NCBI RefSeq assembly: GCF_000786105.1
Contig: NZ_JTEV01000019.1
Span: 62,001 to 126,000 of the forward strand
Direction: 5' to 3'
From: Bdellovibrio sp. ArHS
GTDB lineage: Bacteria; Bdellovibrionota; Bdellovibrionia; Bdellovibrionales; Bdellovibrionaceae
Length of the DNA: 64,000 nt
The notes under the pieces were generated by a model. The model worked only from the letters and a program-made list of their open reading frames with translations. It searched no databases and was not told the DNA's origin. Below, one piece after another: positions 53,814 through 63,662 of this stretch; within the stretch, counting starts at the first letter, position 1, and every line of letters begins with the position of its first letter. A program made the translations under genes and the position numbers.

Positions 53814-55310
53814 TTAGATATGTGCTTTCGCAATTTCTACGAAAGTACGAACCATGACACCTGAAGCGCCCTTTTTAGGGCAGTAAGGAAGGCGGTTGCC
53901 AACAGCCCAACCTGTGCCCGCGATATCAAAGTGAGCCCAAGGGATACCTTCGCCTACGAACTGCTCAAGGAATGCCGCCGCAGTTGCTGAACCAGCTCCT
54001 TTGCCCGCAGAAATATTTGAAAGATCTGCGTAAGTGCCTTTCATGTCTTTTACATGGAAGTCTGTCAAAGGCATGTTCCATACCCATTCACCGGATTGAA
54101 CAGCGGCTTTTTCAATTTTACCTTTCAATCCACCGTTGCGAGTGAAGTAACCAGTGTGCGTGTTACCCAAAGCGACAACCATCGCACCCGTCAAAGTCGC
54201 GGCATCAACGATAACTTGCGGTTCAAGCTCTGTGGCGTAAGAAAGTGCATCCGCCAAGATCAAACGACCTTCTGCGTCCGTATTGTTCACTTCGAATGTT
54301 TTTCCGTTGCGAGCTGTATGTACATCGCCTGGCTTTGTTGCCGCAGGACCGACAAGGTTTTCTGTTGAAGCCACCAAACCAACGGCATTGATCTTAAGTT
54401 TCAATTTCGCGATGGCTAGCATTGTCCCGATGACGTTAGCGCCACCGCACATGTCGAACTTCATTTCTTCCATTCCCGCAGACGGCTTAATAGAAATACC
54501 ACCGCAATCGAATGTTAGACCTTTACCAACGAAGCAAACGGGCTTTTTGGAAGCAGCCGTTCCACGATATTCCATGATGATGAAGCGAGGCTCTTGTGCT
54601 GAGCCATTGGAAACGCCCAGAAGTCCGCCCATTTTTTCTTTTTTAATGCGGGCTTTGTCCCAAACAGTGACTTTCACGCCGGTGCCTTTAGCGGCTTCAA
54701 CCGTTGTGTCCGCCAAAATTGTCGGAGTCATCAAGTTGCCAGGCATATCACCCAGGCGGCGAGAGAAATTCACGCAAGAGCCCAGGATAATACCTTCGGC
54801 AAAAGCGGCTTTCATGGCTTTGTCGTTCACTTTAGTAACGACGTGAACATCCAATTCTTTTTCTTCTTTTTTTCCAGACATTAATTCGTTGAAAACATAA
54901 GAAGTCAGCATCAAACCTTCTGCCGTAGCCTTGGCAAAGTCAGCAGCATCTTTTTTTCCAGTCGCGACGCCATCGAAGTGGATCGCAGCTTCTTTCACGC
55001 CTAGAGCTTTGATGGCTTCATAGGCTGCTGCCATAGATTGGCGAACATTTTCGTGAGTTTGTTGGTTGTCTTTGCCCAGACCCACCACAACCACATGACG
55101 GAAGCCTTTGTAGTTCAATTCACGGAAAAGAACCACTTCCTGGTGCTTGCCGGTAATTGCTTTATCGTCCAAAGATGCGGCCAATTTTTTGTGAAGCTCA
55201 GAATGAGTCACCTTTGGTGGTTTATCTTTTTGAGAAGAAGCCTTTGAAAACACGACCAAAGCCGGGCAAGTCAAAGTTTCGATGTCTTTATTTAACAAGT
55301 TGAAAGCCAT
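53814..55310 (-). CDS. pepA: Leucyl aminopeptidase (M17 family)
   Basis: A 498-residue cytoplasmic aminopeptidase that removes N-terminal residues from peptides. The dimetal site motif NNTDAEGRLILADALSYA (about residue 340) is present, with the Lys in VGKGLTFDCGGISIKPS and GGANVIGTMLAI upstream. C-terminal region is normal. The 160-residue N-terminal domain is longer than the catalytic requirement, as in E. coli PepA (503). Starts at ATG 55310 with a weak AAGGGG site. Monocistronic, ended by the terminator at 53761. Confidence 0.95.
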   Translation of the reverse strand: MAFNLLNKDIETLTCPALVVFSKASSQKDKPPKVTHSELHKKLAASLDDKAITGKHQEVVLFRELNYKGFRHVVVVGLGKDNQQTHENVRQSMAAAYEAIKALGVKEAAIHFDGVATGKKDAADFAKATAEGLMLTSYVFNELMSGKKEEKELDVHVVTKVNDKAMKAAFAEGIILGSCVNFSRRLGDMPGNLMTPTILADTTVEAAKGTGVKVTVWDKARIKKEKMGGLLGVSNGSAQEPRFIIMEYRGTAASKKPVCFVGKGLTFDCGGISIKPSAGMEEMKFDMCGGANVIGTMLAIAKLKLKINAVGLVASTENLVGPAATKPGDVHTARNGKTFEVNNTDAEGRLILADALSYATELEPQVIVDAATLTGAMVVALGNTHTGYFTRNGGLKGKIEKAAVQSGEWVWNMPLTDFHVKDMKGTYADLSNISAGKGAGSATAAAFLEQFVGEGIPWAHFDIAGTGWAVGNRLPYCPKKGASGVMVRTFVEIAKAHI

Positions 55311-55462
55311 ATGAACCCCTTAGAATGATTCGGTTTTATGCTGATCAACTAGATGTAGCACAGCAGTTTTACGGGTCAAAGGCTTTTTGATAAAGTCTTG
55401 CCTGAGTATTCCGATAGGTAGCACAGTATGACACCTCAATCACAACCACAGGAGACAGCAGA

Positions 55463-56068
55463 GTGGCACTCATTCCATACGTCATAGAGCAGACATCTAA
55501 GGGTGAAAGATCTTACGATATTTACTCCCGCTTATTGAAAGACCGTATCGTGATTCTCGGCACCCAAGTGACGGACGAAATCGCTAACGCGATCATAGCG
55601 CAATTCCTGTTTCTTGAGGTCGATAACCCTGAAAAGCCGATCCATTTGTACATCAATTCTCCAGGCGGCAGCGTGTCTGCGGGCTTGGCTATTTACGATA
55701 TTATGCAATTCGTAAAGTGTGATGTGGCAACCTACTGCATGGGCATGGCGGCAAGCATGGGTTCATTGCTTCTCACGGCGGGTACGAAGGGAATGCGTTA
55801 TAGCCTTCCGAACACTCGTATTATGATCCATCAGCCTCTTCTTGCAGGAGGCGGGTTGTCAGGACAAGTCACGGATATTGAAATTCATGCGCGTGAGTTG
55901 ATTAAAACTAAAGAGAAACTCACTCGTATTTATGAAACGCACACGGGCAAACCATACGAATTCTTGAGAGAACAAATGGAAAGGGATAACTTTATGGATC
56001 CTTACCAGGCGAAAGAATTCGGCTTGATTGATCATGTCGTTGAATCTCGTAAAGTGAAAAAAGGATAA
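55463..56068 (+). CDS. clpP: ATP-dependent Clp protease proteolytic subunit
   Basis: ClpP is the barrel-shaped serine protease that works with ClpX. The 201-residue protein has the catalytic triad: Ser in [12 protein letters not shown], His in RIMIHQPLL, and Asp in [14 protein letters not shown]. It starts with GTG at 55463, with CAGGAGA eight bases upstream. The next gene clpX follows after six bases, as usual. Confidence 0.97.
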   Translation: MALIPYVIEQTSKGERSYDIYSRLLKDRIVILGTQVTDEIANAIIAQFLFLEVDNPEKPIHLYINSPGGSVSAGLAIYDIMQFVKCDVATYCMGMAASMGSLLLTAGTKGMRYSLPNTRIMIHQPLLAGGGLSGQVTDIEIHARELIKTKEKLTRIYETHTGKPYEFLREQMERDNFMDPYQAKEFGLIDHVVESRKVKKG

Positions 56069-56074
56069 GAGCAG

Positions 56075-57367
56075 ATGACCACGAAAGACACGAACGGCGC
56101 ACTAAGATGCAGCTTCTGCGGCAAAGGCCAAAAAGAAGTTAAAAAGCTCATTGCCGGCCCTGGCGTTTACATTTGTGATGAATGTATTGATCTTTGCAAT
56201 GATATCATTGACGAGGAAAAAGAGCGCGAGACCGCGGTCAAAGGAACCTTTAAAGTTCCCAAACCATCAGATATCAAAACATATCTTGATGACTACGTGA
56301 TCGGTCAGGTGCAAGCGAAGAAAACGTTGGCGGTGGCGGTTCACAATCACTATAAACGTGTCAACGCGATGTCGAATGGTAAAAAATCTGCGGACGTAGA
56401 AATGCAGAAATCCAACATTCTTCTTATCGGCCCTACGGGTTCGGGTAAGACGTTGTTGGCTCAGACCATCGCGAAAATTTTGAATGTGCCTTTTGCAATG
56501 GCCGATGCCACGACCTTGACGGAAGCTGGCTACGTCGGTGAAGACGTTGAAAACGTGGTTTTGAATCTGCTTCAGGCCTCTGATTACGACGTGGAAAAAG
56601 CTCAGCGTGGCGTTATCTATGTGGACGAGATCGATAAGATCTCTCGTAAATCAGAAAACCCCTCCATCACTCGCGACGTGAGTGGTGAGGGTGTTCAGCA
56701 GGCATTGTTGAAAATTCTTGAGGGCACCGTGGCGAATTTGCCTCCTAAGGGCGGTCGTAAACATCCTCAACAAGAGTTCATCCAAGTGGATACGACGAAC
56801 ATCTTATTCATCGTGGGTGGCGCTTTCGTAGGTCTTGATAAGATCATTGAAAACCGCACATCCAATAAAACGATGGGTATCGCCGCTGATATTCGCACTT
56901 CTGACGAAGTGGAAAAGTCTTCGAACCTACTAGCGAAAGTAGAGCCCGATGACTTGTCGAAATTCGGTTTGATCCCAGAGTTCATCGGTCGTCTTCCGGC
57001 GATCGCAGTTCTTGCTCCTCTGGACGAAGAGGCCTTGATGGATATTTTGGTTCGCCCTAAAAATGCGATCACCAAACAATACCAAAGACTTTTCAGCTTC
57101 GAAGGTGTGGAACTGAAGTTCACTGACAAAGCTCTTCGTGCCGTGGCCCAACTTGCCCTCAAACGCAAAACTGGAGCCCGCGGTCTGCGTGGCGTACTTG
57201 AAACCGCCATGTTGGATATTATGTACGACATTCCTTCCAAAAATAATGTGAAGGAAGTCATCATCGACGAAAACGTGATCAACGAAGGCGCTCAGCCAAT
57301 GTTGGTCTACAAAACCGATGAAGAAATCCAAGCCGAAGAAGAAGCAAAAAAGAAAAGCTCCGCTTAG
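56075..57367 (+). CDS. clpX: ATP-dependent Clp protease ATP-binding subunit
   Basis: ClpX unfolds substrates and feeds them to ClpP. The 430-residue protein has the N-terminal zinc domain (CSFCGK, CDEC), Walker A ([12 protein letters not shown]), Walker B ([10 protein letters not shown]), the GYVGEDVEN pore loop and sensor 2. C-terminus is acidic and Lys-rich. Followed by a strong terminator at 57407. Confidence 0.97.
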   Translation: MTTKDTNGALRCSFCGKGQKEVKKLIAGPGVYICDECIDLCNDIIDEEKERETAVKGTFKVPKPSDIKTYLDDYVIGQVQAKKTLAVAVHNHYKRVNAMSNGKKSADVEMQKSNILLIGPTGSGKTLLAQTIAKILNVPFAMADATTLTEAGYVGEDVENVVLNLLQASDYDVEKAQRGVIYVDEIDKISRKSENPSITRDVSGEGVQQALLKILEGTVANLPPKGGRKHPQQEFIQVDTTNILFIVGGAFVGLDKIIENRTSNKTMGIAADIRTSDEVEKSSNLLAKVEPDDLSKFGLIPEFIGRLPAIAVLAPLDEEALMDILVRPKNAITKQYQRLFSFEGVELKFTDKALRAVAQLALKRKTGARGLRGVLETAMLDIMYDIPSKNNVKEVIIDENVINEGAQPMLVYKTDEEIQAEEEAKKKSSA

Positions 57368-57406
57368 TAAAAGGTGCCAGGGGACTTTTTACAACCGGCA
57401 CGCGTC

Positions 57407-57437
57407 AAAAACCCAAGGTCTTTGCCTTGGGTTTTTT
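57407..57437 (+). terminator. Terminator after clpX
   Basis: AAAAACCCAAGG and CCTTGGGTTTTTT with a six-base loop, 40 bases past clpX. Plus-strand T run is strong. Confidence 0.92.
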
Positions 57438-57597
57438 ATTTTCCTTTTTTCAGCAGAAACTGTTTTCTCACAGAGACATCTCTCACAACTCTGATTTACC
57501 ACAGGTAAAAATTTATTGAATTCTTGAAGCCCCGCTCTCCGCGCTATTTTGAAGTATAACTCAAAATACACGACCCACATCGCACAGAGAGGTTTTT

Positions 57598-59886
57598 GTG
57601 TCCCATAAAAGGCTTTGGATACTTTTTTCGTTGGTGATTGTCCTGTCCTTCGCAACGCTCCTTTATTATGGGGCGGAAATTTACCGAGAGGCTCCGCCGT
57701 GGCCACAACAGGTTGTCACCGAAAATGGCACGGTGATTTTTTTGGGAGATGACGTCAAAAACGGCATGAATGTTTGGCAATCGATTGGAGGACAGCAACT
57801 GGGGTCGGTGTGGGGGCATGGTGCTTATGTGGCTCCCGACTGGAGCGCGGACTGGCTGCATCGTGAAGCCACATTCATGCTTTATGAGATGGCCAAGTCT
57901 CGATATCAAAAAGAACTCGCCTCGTTAAGTGATGCGGAAAAAGCAGGGCTGCAAGAGGATCTAAAAAAAGAGCTTCGGCGTAACACCTATGACCCGGCTT
58001 CAGGTGCCATCCGGATCAGCGAATTGCGGGCCCGGGCCATAGCCGAAAACATGCGACACTATTCAAGTCTTTTTATGAATGGGGAGGACACCGCCGGGCT
58101 TCGCGAAGATTACGCCATACCCGCCAACACGATCAAAGATCCTGAGCGAATGAAGATGATGAACGCATTTTTCTTTTGGTCATCGTGGGCCTGTGTGACG
58201 GAGCGCCCGGGGCAGAAAATCACGTATACCAATAATTGGCCTCCGGATAAGTTGGTGGGAAACGAACCAACCGGAGCGCTGATTTTGTGGACGGGCTTTA
58301 GCGTGGTTCTTCTTTTGGCGGGGATTGCTCTTTTGGCATTTTACTATGCCGTCAATCATGGCGAAGAAATAGATAACGAAAAGCTTCCAAAGTTGGATCC
58401 GTTGCTGGGATTGCAACCAACTCCTTCAATGAAAGCCACTTTGAAATATTTCTGGGTGGTGTGTGCTTTGATGGTCGTACAGGTAATTTTGGGAGCCGTG
58501 ACGGCCCATTACGGCGTCGAAGGTGGCGCATTTTACGGATTTCCGTTGGCCGAGTGGCTTCCTTATTCTGTCACCCGGACCTGGCATGTTCAGCTAGGCA
58601 TTTTCTGGATCGCAACTTCTTGGCTGGCGACGGGACTATTTATTGCGCCGGCGGTCTCTGAATACGAACCCAAATATCAGGCGGCGGGAGTTCATTTTCT
58701 ATTTATCGCGCTTTTGATTATTGTCGTGGGCTCTTTGGCCGGACAGTGGATGGGAGTCATGCAGAAATTGGGCTTTGAAGCGAACTTCTGGTTTGGCCAT
58801 CAAGGTTACGAGTATGTCGACCTTGGCAGATTCTGGCAGTCGTTTTTGTTGATAGGTCTGTTTCTTTGGTTGTTTCTTATGGCCCGAGCGATTTGGCCCG
58901 CATTTAAAAAACAACGAGAAAATCGTCACCTGCTATCCATGTTTATGATCGCCTCCGCAGCTATCGCAATATTTTATGGAGCGGGTTTCATGTGGGGGCG
59001 TCACACGAATCTAGCCATTGCCGAGTATTGGAGATGGTGGGTCGTGCATCTATGGGTCGAAGGCTTTTTCGAAGTCTTTGCAACAGTTGTGATCGCGTTC
59101 CTCTTTACTCGAATGGGACTTATCAATACGAAGGTGGCAACCTTAAGTGTGCTGTTTTCCACAATCGTTTTTTTGGCGGGTGGTATCCTAGGAACTTTTC
59201 ATCACTTGTATTTCACCGGCACACCCACAGCGGTCCTGGCCTTGGGCGCGACATTCAGTGCTCTTGAAGTTGTACCGTTGGTTTTGTTGGGTTTTGAAGG
59301 ATACAGTCACTTCAAAGTCAGCAAAGCTGCGAAGTGGTTGCAGGCTTATAAGTGGCCTATTTACTTCTTTATCTCCGTCGCATTCTGGAATTTGCTAGGC
59401 GCGGGAATTTTTGGATTTCTTATCAATCCACCCATTGCTTTGTATTACATGCAGGGATTGAACACGACGCCCGTTCATGGGCACACGGCGCTTTTTGGTG
59501 TTTATGGAATGCTTGGAATCGGACTGATGTTATTTGTCTTAAAAGGAATGGCCTCACGACATCTATGGAAAGATGGAGTGATCTCGTTTGCTTTCTGGAC
59601 CATCAATATCGGATTGGCTTTGATGGTCTTTATTAGCGTTTTACCTATCGGCTTCTTACAAACGCTCGCGAGCGTTGAGCATGGGTTTTGGTACGCTCGC
59701 TCTGCCGAATTTATGCAGCAACCGGGAATGGATACTTTGCGATGGCTTCGAGTTATAGGGGATACCATATTTTCAATTGGCATTCTTGCCCTGGGATATT
59801 ACGTTATAGGTCTAAAGCTAGGTTATTCAGTTAAAGAAACAGTCGATCTTTCAGAGGGAAATCACCCATCAGGGTCGCAGGATTAG
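57598..59886 (+). CDS. norB: Quinol-dependent nitric oxide reductase (qNOR)
   Basis: qNOR reduces two NO to N2O with quinol electrons in the inner membrane. The 762-residue protein, started by GTG at 57598, has the N-terminal cytochrome c-like domain typical of the quinol type (WQSIGGQQLGSVWGHGAYVA) and 14 or so helices with heme and FeB ligands: RTWHVQLGIFW, HLWVEGFFEVFA, GTFHHLYFTGT and PVHGHTALFGVYG. Next genes are nirK, nirV and sco, so this is a nitrite and NO reduction module. In a predator it may detoxify host-derived NO or support anaerobic respiration; both are inference. Confidence 0.95.
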   Translation: MSHKRLWILFSLVIVLSFATLLYYGAEIYREAPPWPQQVVTENGTVIFLGDDVKNGMNVWQSIGGQQLGSVWGHGAYVAPDWSADWLHREATFMLYEMAKSRYQKELASLSDAEKAGLQEDLKKELRRNTYDPASGAIRISELRARAIAENMRHYSSLFMNGEDTAGLREDYAIPANTIKDPERMKMMNAFFFWSSWACVTERPGQKITYTNNWPPDKLVGNEPTGALILWTGFSVVLLLAGIALLAFYYAVNHGEEIDNEKLPKLDPLLGLQPTPSMKATLKYFWVVCALMVVQVILGAVTAHYGVEGGAFYGFPLAEWLPYSVTRTWHVQLGIFWIATSWLATGLFIAPAVSEYEPKYQAAGVHFLFIALLIIVVGSLAGQWMGVMQKLGFEANFWFGHQGYEYVDLGRFWQSFLLIGLFLWLFLMARAIWPAFKKQRENRHLLSMFMIASAAIAIFYGAGFMWGRHTNLAIAEYWRWWVVHLWVEGFFEVFATVVIAFLFTRMGLINTKVATLSVLFSTIVFLAGGILGTFHHLYFTGTPTAVLALGATFSALEVVPLVLLGFEGYSHFKVSKAAKWLQAYKWPIYFFISVAFWNLLGAGIFGFLINPPIALYYMQGLNTTPVHGHTALFGVYGMLGIGLMLFVLKGMASRHLWKDGVISFAFWTINIGLALMVFISVLPIGFLQTLASVEHGFWYARSAEFMQQPGMDTLRWLRVIGDTIFSIGILALGYYVIGLKLGYSVKETVDLSEGNHPSGSQD

Positions 59887-59913
59887 AACATGATGTTCGG
59901 AAGGAGGTTCTTT

Positions 59914-61410
59914 GTGAATTTTCAATATAGGAAACCTTGGATTTACGGTGCAGTTGCCTTAGCCGCCGCCTTGGTCGTGGGTGTAACAAGCTGCACTCGA
60001 AAAGAGTCTGATGGTGACAGTTCAGATAAATGGGAAGCGCCATCTGCGAAAATTGCCGAGGACAATGTCGACATTGAAAAGTTACCCGTCGAAGAATTTA
60101 AAGCTCTTCCACCTCCTCAGGTTCCGCCACCGATTTCGCGAAAAGACCCTGCCCGGGTTAAAATTCATCTCGAAGTCCGTGAACAAGTCGGAAAACTGGC
60201 TGACGGTGTTGAGTACACCTTCTGGACCTTTGGCGGAACAGTCCCAGGTCCTATGATTCGCATTAAAGAGGGCGACTATGTCGACTTTACCCTTTCCAAT
60301 CATCCGGACAGCAAACTTCCCCATAATATTGACCTTCACGCGGTCACAGGAGCAGGCGGAGGAGCTGAAGGATCATTCACAGCACCTGGACATTCGTCTA
60401 CATTTTCTTTCCGCGCTCTGAACGCCGGTCTTTACATTTATCACTGCGCGACGGCTCCGGTTGGGATGCATATCGCCAATGGAATGTATGGTCTGATCTA
60501 TGTTGAACCAAAACATGGTCTGCCGAAAGTGGACAAAGAATTTTACGTAGTGCAAGGGGACTTCTACACCAAAGGAAAATTTGGCGAGCGAGGTTTGCAA
60601 GCTTTTGACATGGAAAAAGCAATTAAAGAGCAACCCGATTACGTGGTCTTTAACGGAGCTGTCGGAGCACTGACTGACAACAATGCTTTGATGGCTAATC
60701 AAGGTGAAACTGTTCGACTTTTTGTAGGTAATGGAGGTCCGAATCTTTCGTCTTCTTTCCACGTCATTGGCGAAATCTTTGACCATGTCTATCAAGAAGG
60801 CGGAACAAAAGTTTCGCAGAAAAATGTTCAGACCACTATGATTCCCGCCGGAGGCGCCGCTATTGTCGACTTCCGAATGGATACACCAGGTAACTTTATC
60901 TTGGTGGATCACGCGATTTTCCGTGCCTTCAATAAAGGTGCTTTGGGCATGCTGAAGGTTCCGGGAGAGCATAATAGCAAGGTTTATACTGGTAAAACTA
61001 AAGACGCCGTTTACTTGCCAGAGGGGCAAAACATCGTCCCTATTTCGCAAGAACAAAGGAAAGAACCACCTGCGGGAGATTCTTTGGAAGCTCGTATGCG
61101 CGCCGGTGAAATCGTTTACAAGCAGAACTGTTTGGCCTGTCATCAGGCGGGTGGCGAAGGAGTTCCGAATGCCTTTCCTCCTTTGGCAAAATCAGACTTC
61201 TTGATGGCGGACAAAAAACGAGCGATTCAGACAGTCGCCAATGGTCTTCAGGGCCAGATCACTGTGAATGGAAAAAGCTATAACAGTATCATGCCGGCAT
61301 TGGGACTTTCCGATGACGATATTGCCAACGTTCTTACCTATGTTCGCAATAGCTTTGGCAATAAAGGGGATCTCGTTACTTTAGACGAGGTTAAAAGAGC
61401 GAAAAAATGA
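59914..61410 (+). CDS. nirK: Copper nitrite reductase, lipoprotein fused to cytochrome c
   Basis: NirK reduces nitrite to NO in the periplasm. A GTG at 59914 is preceded by a near perfect AAGGAGG at six bases and gives a 498-residue protein with a lipobox (VVGVTSC), so I reject the ATG at 59890. Two cupredoxin domains carry the type 1 and type 2 copper ligands: [19 protein letters not shown], and SFHVIG; the region [17 protein letters not shown] is the second type 2 side. A C-terminal cytochrome c domain follows with CLACH and IMPALG (axial Met), so electrons may arrive by a fused heme. Its stop overlaps nirV (ATGA). Confidence 0.94.
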   Translation: MNFQYRKPWIYGAVALAAALVVGVTSCTRKESDGDSSDKWEAPSAKIAEDNVDIEKLPVEEFKALPPPQVPPPISRKDPARVKIHLEVREQVGKLADGVEYTFWTFGGTVPGPMIRIKEGDYVDFTLSNHPDSKLPHNIDLHAVTGAGGGAEGSFTAPGHSSTFSFRALNAGLYIYHCATAPVGMHIANGMYGLIYVEPKHGLPKVDKEFYVVQGDFYTKGKFGERGLQAFDMEKAIKEQPDYVVFNGAVGALTDNNALMANQGETVRLFVGNGGPNLSSSFHVIGEIFDHVYQEGGTKVSQKNVQTTMIPAGGAAIVDFRMDTPGNFILVDHAIFRAFNKGALGMLKVPGEHNSKVYTGKTKDAVYLPEGQNIVPISQEQRKEPPAGDSLEARMRAGEIVYKQNCLACHQAGGEGVPNAFPPLAKSDFLMADKKRAIQTVANGLQGQITVNGKSYNSIMPALGLSDDDIANVLTYVRNSFGNKGDLVTLDEVKRAKK

Positions 61411-62138
61411 AATCAGTGATTTGGCTGGCTCTGTTTTTCTGGGGTTCAGTCGCCATCAGTGCCGAGGGAACGAACGATGTGATCGTTCCTTCTGGCACTT
61501 TTCAACTTTTGTTTCAGGATAAAGGCGAATCCGCAAGCCGCATTGGGCGTCTTAAAGTCAATCGGACGCCGGTGACGAATGCTCAGTTCTTGGCGTTTGT
61601 GAAAGCGCAGCCTGAGTGGTCTCGGTCCAAGGTGAAACCCTTGTACGCCGATGGTTCCTATTTGAAAAAGTGGAATGGCGATTTGAGTTTTGATTCAAAA
61701 TTTGCAAATTTCCCAGTGGTGAATATTTCTTGGTTTGCAGCCAGGGCATATTGCAAGTCGCGCGGACAGCGGTTGCCGACGATCGCAGAATGGGAATATT
61801 TTAGTGATGCGCAAAATCCTCAAGCCGAAGCGGAAACTTTGCGATGGTACGCAAAAGGTCAAGAGGATCTGCGTGGAGTGGGTTTGGGAAAACCAAATAA
61901 ATTCGGCTTGCACGACACCGCTGGACTAGTGTGGGAGTGGGTCGAGGACTTTTCTTCCGCGATTATGCCCGGGGATTCTCGGGAAGGTCCCGCACGCGAT
62001 ATGTTCTGCGGGGGGGCTGCTTTGAATGCCAAGAACCCGAAACAATATGCCGCTTTTATGCGTTATGCTTTACGATCCAGTTTACGCGCACAGTATACGA
62101 CATCTTCTTTGGGATTCAGATGTGTGCAAGATTTTTAG
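61407..62138 (+). CDS. nirV: NirV-like FGE-fold protein
   Basis: A 243-residue exported protein of the formylglycine-generating-enzyme (sulfatase-modifying factor) fold, commonly found next to nirK and called nirV. A signal peptide ends near VAISAE. The fold motifs are [57 protein letters not shown] and SSLGFRCVQ. It has no proven catalysis; the family role in nitrite reductase maturation is proposed only. A G7 run lies near 62010. Four-base overlap with nirK; AGGAGG for the next gene overlaps its stop. Confidence 0.85.
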   Translation: MKSVIWLALFFWGSVAISAEGTNDVIVPSGTFQLLFQDKGESASRIGRLKVNRTPVTNAQFLAFVKAQPEWSRSKVKPLYADGSYLKKWNGDLSFDSKFANFPVVNISWFAARAYCKSRGQRLPTIAEWEYFSDAQNPQAEAETLRWYAKGQEDLRGVGLGKPNKFGLHDTAGLVWEWVEDFSSAIMPGDSREGPARDMFCGGAALNAKNPKQYAAFMRYALRSSLRAQYTTSSLGFRCVQDF

Positions 62139-62148
62139 GAGGTTTTTA

Positions 62149-62736
62149 ATGAAGACATTAATTTTTATAATTCTATTTTTCTCTCTACCATTGTTGGCTC
62201 ACGAAGCACATCATCACCACGAAGATGCGGAGATGAGCGCAGGCACGCCAGTTCCCGGGGCGTCCATTTATCAACTGGAAGGTTCCTGGACGAAGATGAA
62301 TGGCGAGAAGATGAAGTTAAGCTCTCTCCGCGGGGAACCTCGCCTGGTGGCTATGCTGTACACTCGTTGCCAAACGGCTTGTCCTTTGTTGGTAGACGAT
62401 ATTCAGGCGATCTTTAAAAAAATTCCTGAAACTAAAAAGAACATGCCTGTGACCCTGTTCTCGTTTGATTCGGACCACGAGACTTCGGAAACAATGCAAC
62501 AGTTTCTTAGTAAAAGAAAGTTGGGAAAGAATTGGTCGGTGATGAAAAGCGATGCCTCGACAGTGACTGAGCTGGCGGCTGCTTTGGGAGTGAGATTTAA
62601 GAAGCTTCCTAACGGTGAATATATTCATTCAAACTCAGTGTTCTTGTTGGATGGTGAAGGTGTCGTGATTGCCCAGAAGGATGGTCTGAATACTAAAGAT
62701 CAAAAATTTGTCGACGAGATTAAGAAGTTGAAATAG
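62149..62736 (+). CDS. SCO1/SenC-family copper chaperone
   Basis: A 195-residue periplasmic thioredoxin-like protein. A signal peptide ends near LPLLAH and is followed by a His-rich stretch (HEAHHHHEDAE). The copper-binding CxxxC (YTRCQTACPLL) and the distal His (YIHSNSVFLLDGEG) are present. SCO proteins deliver copper to oxidases; here, next to nirK, delivery to the nitrite reductase is a reasonable guess. The ATG at 62149 has AGGAGG at six bases; the frame opens earlier but overlaps nirV without start signal. Confidence 0.92.
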   Translation: MKTLIFIILFFSLPLLAHEAHHHHEDAEMSAGTPVPGASIYQLEGSWTKMNGEKMKLSSLRGEPRLVAMLYTRCQTACPLLVDDIQAIFKKIPETKKNMPVTLFSFDSDHETSETMQQFLSKRKLGKNWSVMKSDASTVTELAAALGVRFKKLPNGEYIHSNSVFLLDGEGVVIAQKDGLNTKDQKFVDEIKKLK

Positions 62737-62854
62737 AGCAGGAACTGCTTCAAAAGAGAGATTCCTTTCCTCTAAAAATTGCAGCGGCGTCATGTTTTTA
62801 AGACTCTGTTTGTATAAAGACACGACGTCCGCTTTCTTATTTATAGTCTGAAAA

Positions 62855-62884
62855 CCCTTTTCTAAGATCTATTTCGGAAAAGGG
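62855..62884 (+). promoter_or_regulatory. Hairpin overlapping the ribosome-binding site of the 62891 gene
   Basis: CCCTTTTC and GAAAAGGG form an eight-base stem with a 14-base loop. The 3' arm overlaps AAAGGGGGA, the Shine-Dalgarno of ATG 62891. It could reduce translation unless opened. No downstream T run. Confidence 0.4.
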
Positions 62885-62890
62885 GGATAT

Positions 62891-63220
62891 ATGAAGGAGC
62901 AAGTCATTGCTGGCATGCTCACTCTGTCCTTAGCTCTGGGATTTATTTTTTCCATCGAAGTATTAGCACAAAACAATCGATCACTTTTGGATCCGTGTGT
63001 GTCGGAACTTCAAAAGTTTTGCCAGAATGCTGAGCCAGGCGGAGGAGCTTTTTTAACTTGTTTGGATGAAAACAGCGAGAAACTTTCTGAGGACTGTCGT
63101 ACTAGGCGCGTGGTTAAATGTTTGCGTGATCATACGACGGATCTTTCCAACGCCTGCAAGGTGGGTTTGGATAATTCCCTGCAAAACAAAAAAAATCAGC
63201 TACAAAGTCAATGGCCATAA
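62891..63220 (+). CDS. Secreted protein with cysteine-rich (GLG1-type) repeat
   Basis: A 109-residue exported protein. A signal peptide ends near IEVLAQ. The mature part carries the pattern CVSELQKFCQNAEPGGGAF, TCLDENSEKLSEDCR and KCLRDHTTDLSNACK, which matches the cysteine-rich repeat known from GLG1/FGF-receptor-type domains and found in many bacterial periplasmic proteins. Six or so cysteines likely pair. Function unknown. It follows the sco gene by 154 bases but has its own leader hairpin. Confidence 0.8.
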   Translation: MKEQVIAGMLTLSLALGFIFSIEVLAQNNRSLLDPCVSELQKFCQNAEPGGGAFLTCLDENSEKLSEDCRTRRVVKCLRDHTTDLSNACKVGLDNSLQNKKNQLQSQWP

Positions 63221-63269
63221 AGGACGGGCGGTTCCTCCGCTCGTTTTCCACAAAATTTTCCACGGGCAT

Positions 63270-63662
63270 TTAAGAAGGAAGAGCTGTCAGATCTTTGCGA
63301 AGCATTTCAACAAGAAGATGGAAGTCCACGGGCTTGCTTAGAAAGCGCGAAGCCCCCAGGCTATCCGCTTTAATGCGATACTCAGGGGATTCATAAGCGC
63401 TCACCATATACACCGGAATGCTGCTATTGAATTCATGAACTTTCTGCAGAAGTTCAAATCCATCCATGCCGGGCATATTGATATCTGAAAGTATAAGATC
63501 AACCCGGGGAATGTCTTTTCGGTGCAAATAGTCCAGGCACTCTTGCGCGCTCAAAAAGGACACCAGATTTAGCTCGCCCAAAGTGGGAATGAGTTTTTTG
63601 AATTTCAGTTTATAGAGAAGATGCGTATCCGCCTCGTCATCTACAATCACAATATGAATCAT
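63270..63662 (-). CDS. Single-domain response regulator
   Basis: A 130-residue receiver-only protein. The acidic pair is in IVIVDDEADTH, the phospho-Asp in LILSDINMPGMDGF, the Thr/Ser in VYMVSAYES and the Lys in RFLSKPVDF. No output domain. Its ATG shares one base with the stop of the upstream histidine kinase gene (TAATG), so they are an operon and a likely cognate pair. It would act through protein contacts. Confidence 0.93.
   Translation of the reverse strand: MIHIVIVDDEADTHLLYKLKFKKLIPTLGELNLVSFLSAQECLDYLHRKDIPRVDLILSDINMPGMDGFELLQKVHEFNSSIPVYMVSAYESPEYRIKADSLGASRFLSKPVDFHLLVEMLRKDLTALPS

Noticed and set aside
56767-57282. 171-codon minus-strand frame opposite clpX
   Set aside because: Fully inside clpX with all clpX motifs intact; the translation is Ser/Arg-rich without features.
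60373-61143. Long open frame on the minus strand opposite nirK
   Set aside because: It lies fully within nirK, whose copper and heme motifs are intact; the antisense translation has no signature and is a by-product of codon use.
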